Positions 4,525 to 8,567 of a DNA stretch of 8,567 nt are shown piece after piece. The translations under genes and the position numbers were made by a program. The notes beneath the pieces were generated by a model. That model ran no database searches. It was not told the origin of the DNA and saw only the letters and a list, made by a program, of their open reading frames with translations. This DNA comes from Alphaproteobacteria bacterium. Its GTDB lineage: Bacteria; Pseudomonadota; Alphaproteobacteria; UBA828. The DNA lies in contig JAUVWK010000105.1 in assembly GCA_030604165.1 (NCBI GenBank), positions 1-8,567 of the forward strand, read 5' to 3'. Positions within the stretch are counted from its first letter, which is position 1, and each line of letters starts with the position of its first letter.

Positions 4525-5313
4525 ATGCCCAAGCTGGCGGCAAATCTGAGCTTTCTGTTTCAGGACCTGGCTTTTCTCGAGCGCTTCGACGCCGCGGCGC
4601 GGGCCGGCTTCGAGGCGGTCGAATATCTCTTCCCTTATGAGGTTCCGGCGCCGGTTATCGCCGAACGGCTGGCGCGCAACGGCCTCACCCAGGCCTTGTT
4701 CAACCTGCCGCCGGGCGATTGGCAGGCGGGCGACCGCGGCCTCGCCGGGGTCCCCGGGCGCGAGACGGAATTTCGCCAGGCGGTCGCTTTGGCGGCGGAC
4801 TATGCCGCGGCGCTCGGTTGCGCTCAGGTGCATGCCATGGCGGGGCTGGTTCCGGCGGGCGCCGAGCGGCGGCGCCACGAGGAGACGTTCGTCGACAATC
4901 TGCGCTTCGCCGCGGCGACGCTCGCCGAGCGGAACGTGCGGCTGCTCATCGAGCCGCTCAACGTGTTCGACATGCCGGGCTATCTGATCAGCGGCTCGGG
5001 CGAGGCGCGCGCCATCATCGAGGCGGTGGGCAGCGATAACCTGTTTCTGCAATACGACGTCTATCACATGCAGATCATGGAAGGGAATCTGGCCGAGACC
5101 ATGGCTCGGCACAGCGATCTGATCCGCCATGTGCAGATCGCCGGCGTGCCGGGCCGCTTTGAGCCGGATGTCGGCGAGATTGATTACCCCTTCGTCCTCG
5201 GCCGGCTCGACGCGCTCGGCTATGACGGCTGGGTCGGCTGCGAATACCGGCCGGCGCGCGGCACGCTGGAGGGGCTCGGCTGGGCCGCGCCCTACGGCAT
5301 CACGGCCGGCTGA
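4525..5313 (+). CDS. hyi: Hydroxypyruvate isomerase family TIM-barrel protein (Hyi/OtnI)
   Basis: A 262-residue protein close to the E. coli Hyi length (258). The family isomerises hydroxypyruvate to tartronate semialdehyde; the related OtnI converts 2-oxotetronate to 3-oxotetronate. The catalytic glutamates known for E. coli Hyi, Glu143 and Glu240, fall at the same numbers here (LIEPLN at 141-146, GCEYRP at 238-243). Other family motifs are NLSFLF at 7-12, AGFEAVEYLFPY at 27-38, NLPPGDW at 60-66, QYDVYHMQIMEG at 176-187 and HVQIAGVPGRFEPDVGEIDY at 202-221. I take the ATG at 4525 because AANLSFLF sits at its normal distance; an upstream in-frame ATG at 4477 adds 16 unlikely residues. It follows the kinase-like gene after 78 bp. 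A denD-like gene nearby favours the tetronate reading, but sequence alone does not separate the two activities. Confidence 0.9.
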   Translation: MPKLAANLSFLFQDLAFLERFDAAARAGFEAVEYLFPYEVPAPVIAERLARNGLTQALFNLPPGDWQAGDRGLAGVPGRETEFRQAVALAADYAAALGCAQVHAMAGLVPAGAERRRHEETFVDNLRFAAATLAERNVRLLIEPLNVFDMPGYLISGSGEARAIIEAVGSDNLFLQYDVYHMQIMEGNLAETMARHSDLIRHVQIAGVPGRFEPDVGEIDYPFVLGRLDALGYDGWVGCEYRPARGTLEGLGWAAPYGITAG

Positions 5314-5316
5314 GGC

Positions 5317-6171
5317 TCATTCCTTCGGCTTGTCTCCCGCCGAGGGGATGGAGGAGCGGCCACGCGGCGCTTCGTCGCGATTTTTCTCAGCAGCCTTTTC
5401 GCGACCCCAGGGGCCAGGCTCCGGGGGGTCCGGTCTGGCCGGCTCGGTGTCCACCGCGACCGGCACCGGGCGCGCGGTCTGCGCGAGATGGCCGCTGCCG
5501 AACAGCCCGACATGGCGGTATTTGAACGCCAGCACCAGCACCATGCCGGTGGCGAAGCCGCCGATATGGGCCATCCAGGCGACGTTCTCGTCGCCGCCAC
5601 CACCGAAATTGAGCACCTGCATGACGATCCAAAAGCCGAGCACGACGAAGGCCGGCAGGCGGAAGACGAAAAAGGCGAAGGCCCAGACCAGCACCTTGGC
5701 GCGCGGATAAAGCAGCAGATAGGCCCCGAGCACGCCGGAGATGGCGCCGCTCGCGCCCACCGTGGGCACGGTGGAGGTGGTATCCATCGCGGCGTGGATG
5801 AGAGCCGCCACGGTGCCGCAAATCAGATAGAAGAAGATGAAGCGGAGATGGCCCATGGCATCCTCGACATTGTTGCCGAAGATCCAGAGGAACAGCATGT
5901 TGCCGAGCAGGTGCATCCAGCCGCCGTGCAGAAATTGGGAGCTGATCAGGGTCAGAAAATCGAGGTCCGAGGGCAGGATGGCGAGGTCGGGCGAGAGGTA
6001 GGCGTGCTGAAAGACCACCGCCGGGATGGCGCCGAGCGCGAAGATCGCGCGGGCACCCTCGGCGCCCGACAGCGAAAACTGCCACAGGAAGACGAGCACG
6101 CAAGCCGCGATCAAGGCGAACGTCACGTAGGGCGTGATGTGGGTCGGGTTGTCGTCCCTGAGCGGCAGCAT
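5317..6171 (-). CDS. Rhomboid-family intramembrane serine protease
   Basis: A 284-residue polytopic membrane protein with about six transmembrane helices (near 14-34, 73-98, 109-129, 141-156, 160-188 and 198-216). Rhomboids cleave substrate membrane helices using a Ser-His dyad. The catalytic Ser141 lies in GASGAISG (139-146) and the His202 in MAHIGGFATG (200-209). His87 and Asn91 in HGGWMHLLGN complete the oxyanion region. The MLPLRDDNPT N-terminus is standard for this bacterial subfamily and supports the start, although no Shine-Dalgarno sequence precedes it. Residues ~225-284 form a Pro/Arg/Glu-rich, probably disordered cytoplasmic tail. The stop is separated by only 3 bp from that of the convergent isomerase gene, so there is no room for a terminator between them. 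The gene may be read from the dehydrogenase gene upstream across a 171-bp gap that holds hairpin repeats. The natural substrate is unknown. Confidence 0.93.
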   Translation of the reverse strand: MLPLRDDNPTHITPYVTFALIAACVLVFLWQFSLSGAEGARAIFALGAIPAVVFQHAYLSPDLAILPSDLDFLTLISSQFLHGGWMHLLGNMLFLWIFGNNVEDAMGHLRFIFFYLICGTVAALIHAAMDTTSTVPTVGASGAISGVLGAYLLLYPRAKVLVWAFAFFVFRLPAFVVLGFWIVMQVLNFGGGGDENVAWMAHIGGFATGMVLVLAFKYRHVGLFGSGHLAQTARPVPVAVDTEPARPDPPEPGPWGREKAAEKNRDEAPRGRSSIPSAGDKPKE

Positions 6172-6235
6172 GAGCGGCGGCGGTGTGGTTGCGGTCCCTG
6201 CCTATGGTGCGGACTGGCGCGGGGATTGCAAGTGG

Positions 6236-6262
6236 CTCATGCTTCGACAGGCTCAGCATGAG
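6236..6262. repeat. Constant-loop hairpin repeat, copy 1
   Basis: CTCATGCT (6236-6243) and AGCATGAG (6255-6262) form a perfect 8-bp stem around the 11-nt loop TCGACAGGCTC (6244-6254). The core belongs to a dispersed repeat seen very often in GC-rich proteobacterial genomes, which translates as the familiar LSLSK-type peptides. It lies between the dehydrogenase stop and the rhomboid start. No gene is encoded here. Confidence 0.85.
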
Positions 6263-6276
6263 GAGCGCGTCCTGGC

Positions 6277-6320
6277 CTCGTCTTAACCTCCTCCCGAGCT
6301 CGTCCTCACCTCCTCCTGAG
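6277..6320. repeat. Imperfect tandem duplication, 22-bp period
   Basis: Positions 6277-6298 and 6299-6320 match at 19 of 22 bases. The second copy runs into the left stem of hairpin copy 2. The first therefore looks like a decayed half-copy of the same repeat family, which suggests local growth by duplication. Confidence 0.8.
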
Positions 6321-6337
6321 CCTGTCGAAGGAGGAGG
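6309..6337. repeat. Constant-loop hairpin repeat, copy 2 (inverted relative to copy 1)
   Basis: CCTCCTCCT (6309-6317) and AGGAGGAGG (6329-6337) form a perfect 9-bp stem around GAGCCTGTCGA (6318-6328). This loop is the exact reverse complement of the loop in copy 1, while the stem sequence is entirely different. It begins its right arm just after the dehydrogenase stop in transcription order (6343), so it could also act as a 3'-end stabiliser or attenuator. There is no T-tract for a standard terminator. Confidence 0.85.
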
Positions 6338-6342
6338 CCCGC

Positions 6343-7329
6343 TCAGCCTTCGACGTAGTCTTCGATATAGGCGCGGACGATGGTATCGAGATCCGGGTCG
6401 CGCGGCAGGCCGAGGGCGTCGGCGCGCTCGGCCCGCGCGCGGCCGGGCCAGGTGGCGCAGATGGCCTGGATCGCCGCGTCGGGCACCTGGCGGATTTCGC
6501 CGAGCGGGCGCGTGCCGGCGACCCGCTTCAGGCTCGCGATCATTTCGGCCACGGTCGCCGAGAGGCTCGGGAAGTTGATCGTGCGGTCGTCGCCGAGCGC
6601 CTCGCTCGGCGCCTCGTGCAGGGCGATCATGGCGGCCACCACGGTGCGGTAGCCGGCCACCACCATGCGGGTCTCGAGCGGCACCGGCAGTTCGCAGACC
6701 TGGCCGTTCAAAGGCTCGCGAAAGACGCCGCTGGCGAAGCTCGAGGCCGCCTTGTTGGGCACGCCGGGGCGCACGATCACGGTCGGCAGCCGCGCGCCGC
6801 GGCCGTCGAGGAAGCCTTTGCGGGTGTAGTCGTTGAGCAACTGCTCGCCGATCGCCTTGGTGACGCCATAGGTGCCTTGCGGCGTGATTTTGGTGTCGTC
6901 GCCGACGGTCGCGGGCATCGCCGCGCCGCCGAACACGGCGATGCTGCTGGCGAACAGCAGCCGCGGGCGCCCGGGCGCCGCGCGGCAGGCCTCGAGGACG
7001 TTCAAACCGCCGTCGAGATTGACCTTGAGGGCGAGGTCGAAATCCTGCTCGGCGCCGGCGCTGACGACGGAGGCGAAATGGAACACCGCCAGCGCCTCAC
7101 CCTCGATCAGGGCGCGCACCAGGGCGCCGTCGGCGATGTCGCCGGCGACGATCTCGGCACGCTCGTCGAGTCCCGCGGGACGCTCGGGCGGGCTGGCCGC
7201 GTCGAACAAGATCAGGCGCTCGATCGCCTCGGGCGCGCCGGAGGGCCCGGTCAGCGTGCCGCGTTGGAGGAGTTGACGCGCCAAGGTGAGGCCGAGGAAG
7301 CCGGTGCCGCCGGTGATCACGACTTTCAT
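6343..7329 (-). CDS. denD: D-erythronate dehydrogenase-like NAD-dependent SDR (DenD)
   Basis: A 328-residue extended short-chain dehydrogenase/epimerase-fold protein. The NAD site TGGTGFLG is at 6-13, with Asp43 at the end of the second strand to bind the adenosine ribose. Catalytic residues are Ser128/Ser129 (FASSIAVFGG), Tyr154 and Lys158 (YGVTK). The downstream pattern (IGEQLLNDYTRKGFLDGRGARLPTVIVRPG, then PNKAASSFASG and REPLNG) is that of the DenD family. DenD oxidises D-erythronate to 2-oxo-D-erythronate, which OtnI, OtnK and OtnC then take to glycerone phosphate. I chose the ATG at 7329 because GGGAGA (7336-7341) lies 6 nt upstream and MKVVITGG is the standard start; the longer frame to 7413 adds 28 residues of leader DNA. 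The gene is divergent from the DSD1-family gene. The SDR fold is certain and the DenD substrate is likely; related uronate or sugar epimerases are the alternative. Confidence 0.87.
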   Translation of the reverse strand: MKVVITGGTGFLGLTLARQLLQRGTLTGPSGAPEAIERLILFDAASPPERPAGLDERAEIVAGDIADGALVRALIEGEALAVFHFASVVSAGAEQDFDLALKVNLDGGLNVLEACRAAPGRPRLLFASSIAVFGGAAMPATVGDDTKITPQGTYGVTKAIGEQLLNDYTRKGFLDGRGARLPTVIVRPGVPNKAASSFASGVFREPLNGQVCELPVPLETRMVVAGYRTVVAAMIALHEAPSEALGDDRTINFPSLSATVAEMIASLKRVAGTRPLGEIRQVPDAAIQAICATWPGRARAERADALGLPRDPDLDTIVRAYIEDYVEG

Positions 7330-7417
7330 GAATGCTCTCCCGATTAAGCCCGACGATTCATGGTATGGCTGTCGCGAACCATAGCGCACGGGCCGACGCG
7401 GCGGTATCGGCACGCGC

Positions 7418-7445
7418 TTGATTCGAACGCAGCCCTGCCTCTATC
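7418..7445 (+). promoter_or_regulatory. Weak candidate promoter for the DSD1-family gene
   Basis: TTGATT (7418-7423) and TCTATC (7440-7445) are 16 bp apart, in the 173-bp gap between the divergent dehydrogenase and aldolase genes. The -10 match is poor. The same gap holds a short dyad TATGG/CCATA (7364-7368 with 7379-7383) that could be an operator shared by both genes. Everything here beyond the base matches is speculative. Confidence 0.2.
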
Positions 7446-7502
7446 TTGAGCGCAAGGGCTGTTCGCCAGGCGAGGGGCGCGCAACACGAAAAGGATCCGA
7501 CC

Positions 7503-8567
7503 ATGCCGCAAACGGGAGACCTCGGAGCAAACACCAATTTGATCGGCGTGGCGGGCTCGCGTCAGCGTCTGATCACGCCGGCGCTGGTGCTCGACCTGGA
7601 GGCGATGGAGCGCAATATCGCCCGCGCCAAGGCGCACACCGAGGCGAACGCGGTGGCGCTCCGGCCCCATAGCAAAACCCACAAATGCCTGACCATCGCG
7701 CGCCGCCAAATAGAGGCCGGCGCGCTTGGCATATGCTGCGCCACGCTCGGCGAGGCCGAGATCATGGGCCGCGGCGGCATCGGCGGCGTGCTGATCACCT
7801 CGCCGGTGGTCAGCGAGGCCAAGATCGAGGCGCTGATGGCGCTCAACCGCGGCGCCGACGGGCTCATGCAGGTGGTCGATAACATGACCAACATGGCGGC
7901 GCTGGGCGCCGCCGCCGCGCAGGCCGGCTTGCCGCTTGCTGTCGTGGTCGACGTCGATGCCGGGCTGCATCGCACCGGCGCCGCCACCGTCGCCGACGCG
8001 CTGGCGCTGGTGGAGGCGGCCGAGAGCGCCGAGCACCTGCGCTTCGCCGGCCTCCAGGGCTATGCCGGGCATGTGCAGCATATCGAAGGCTTCGAGGATC
8101 GGCGCAAGACCTCGCTGGCCGAGCTCGAACTATTGCGCGGCGTGCGCGACGCGCTGGTTGAGCGGGGCACGCCGCCGCCGATCGTCTCGGGCGCCGGCAC
8201 CGGCACCCACGACATCGACCCCGAGGCCGAGCTGCTGAACGAGCTTCAGCTCGGCTCCTATGTGGTCATGGATGTCGAATATAACGACATCGAATGCCGC
8301 GGCGGCAAGGAATGGCTCTTCGAATCGGCGCTCTTCGTGCGCGCCACGGTGGTCAGCGCCAACCACGATGGGAGCGCCACCATCGACGCCGGCTTCAAAT
8401 GCTTCGCCACCGACGGGCCGAAGCCGAAATTCGCCCAAGGCGTGCCGATCGGCGCCTCGTACGAGTATTTCGGCGACGAGCACGGCCGCATCGTGTTCGC
8501 TCAAACCAATGAGCGCCTGGCGCTCGGCGACGCGCTCGAATGCGTGGTGCCGCACTGCGACCCGACG
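7503..8567 (+). CDS. DSD1-family PLP enzyme (D-threonine/3-hydroxyaspartate aldolase type), 3' end outside window
   Basis: 355 codons are visible and the frame is still open at the window edge; the family is usually ~375-385 residues. These fold-type III PLP enzymes have an alanine-racemase-like barrel and cleave D-3-hydroxy amino acids to glycine plus an aldehyde or glyoxylate. RPHSKTHK at 54-61 carries the PLP lysine, Lys58. GICCATLGEAEIM, VVVDVDAGLHRTG, GLQGYAGHVQHIEG and the GAGTGTHDID phosphate-binding region follow in the expected order. ELQLGSYVVMDVEY and FGDEHG lie further on. The terminal PHCDPT gives His351 and Asp353, matching the metal-binding His-x-Asp of D-threonine aldolase. 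AAGGA lies 8 nt before the ATG. Alternatives within the family are D-threo-3-hydroxyaspartate aldolase and the beta-hydroxyaspartate-cycle aldolase BhcC. The substrate is not resolvable here. Confidence 0.9.
   Translation, partial: MPQTGDLGANTNLIGVAGSRQRLITPALVLDLEAMERNIARAKAHTEANAVALRPHSKTHKCLTIARRQIEAGALGICCATLGEAEIMGRGGIGGVLITSPVVSEAKIEALMALNRGADGLMQVVDNMTNMAALGAAAAQAGLPLAVVVDVDAGLHRTGAATVADALALVEAAESAEHLRFAGLQGYAGHVQHIEGFEDRRKTSLAELELLRGVRDALVERGTPPPIVSGAGTGTHDIDPEAELLNELQLGSYVVMDVEYNDIECRGGKEWLFESALFVRATVVSANHDGSATIDAGFKCFATDGPKPKFAQGVPIGASYEYFGDEHGRIVFAQTNERLALGDALECVVPHCDPT

Noticed and set aside
5387..6259. 290-codon minus-strand frame overlapping the rhomboid gene
   Set aside because: Arg/His/Pro-rich shadow; its start lies in the dispersed hairpin repeat, and the rhomboid motifs are in the other frame.

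Overview
The window is GC-rich DNA from a free-living proteobacterium, most likely an alphaproteobacterium of the Rhodospirillales/Rhizobiales type. The evidence is the codon use, a perfect CtrA-type box (TTAA-N7-TTAAC) at 3458-3473, the widespread TCGACAGGCTC hairpin repeat at 6236-6337, and the character of the enzyme families. There is no rRNA, tRNA, CRISPR array, phage or transposase gene. Ten genes are supported, and the last one runs off the right edge.

Left part (1-1707): a small hemerythrin-like protein (+), preceded by a perfect 7-bp inverted repeat, faces a two-gene minus-strand operon of a VOC metalloenzyme followed by an ABM-fold monooxygenase-like protein. A 13-bp unit is repeated three times between the operon genes, and a 22-bp unit carrying a TACAAT hexamer is exactly duplicated upstream of the operon.

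Middle part (1708-4446): a SAM hydroxide adenosyltransferase (DUF62) with a candidate leaderless promoter, then a 264-bp nonautonomous MITE-like element with 33-bp terminal inverted repeats flanked by TA, then a pentapeptide-repeat protein. Removing the element and one TA joins the two flanking genes as TAG-ATG, so it appears to have landed exactly in an operon junction and rebuilt both a stop codon and a ribosome binding site. Next, downstream of the CtrA box, is a two-helix membrane protein. It looks like a hybrid histidine kinase without its ATPase and receiver domains, and with Gln in place of the phospho-accepting His.

Right part (4447-8567): a hydroxypyruvate/2-oxotetronate isomerase-family TIM barrel (+), a convergent rhomboid protease (-), a D-erythronate dehydrogenase-like SDR (-), and a divergent D-threonine aldolase/DSD1-family PLP enzyme (+, incomplete). 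The isomerase and the dehydrogenase fit successive steps of tetronate catabolism. The region therefore looks like short hydroxy-acid metabolism, with a rhomboid gene placed between. Two hairpins with the same 11-nt loop but different, fully complementary stems lie between the dehydrogenase and rhomboid genes.

The most unusual items are the MITE at the gene junction, the catalytically empty kinase-like protein under a CtrA box, the constant-loop/variable-stem repeats, and a hemerythrin with one expected His ligand replaced by an acidic residue.
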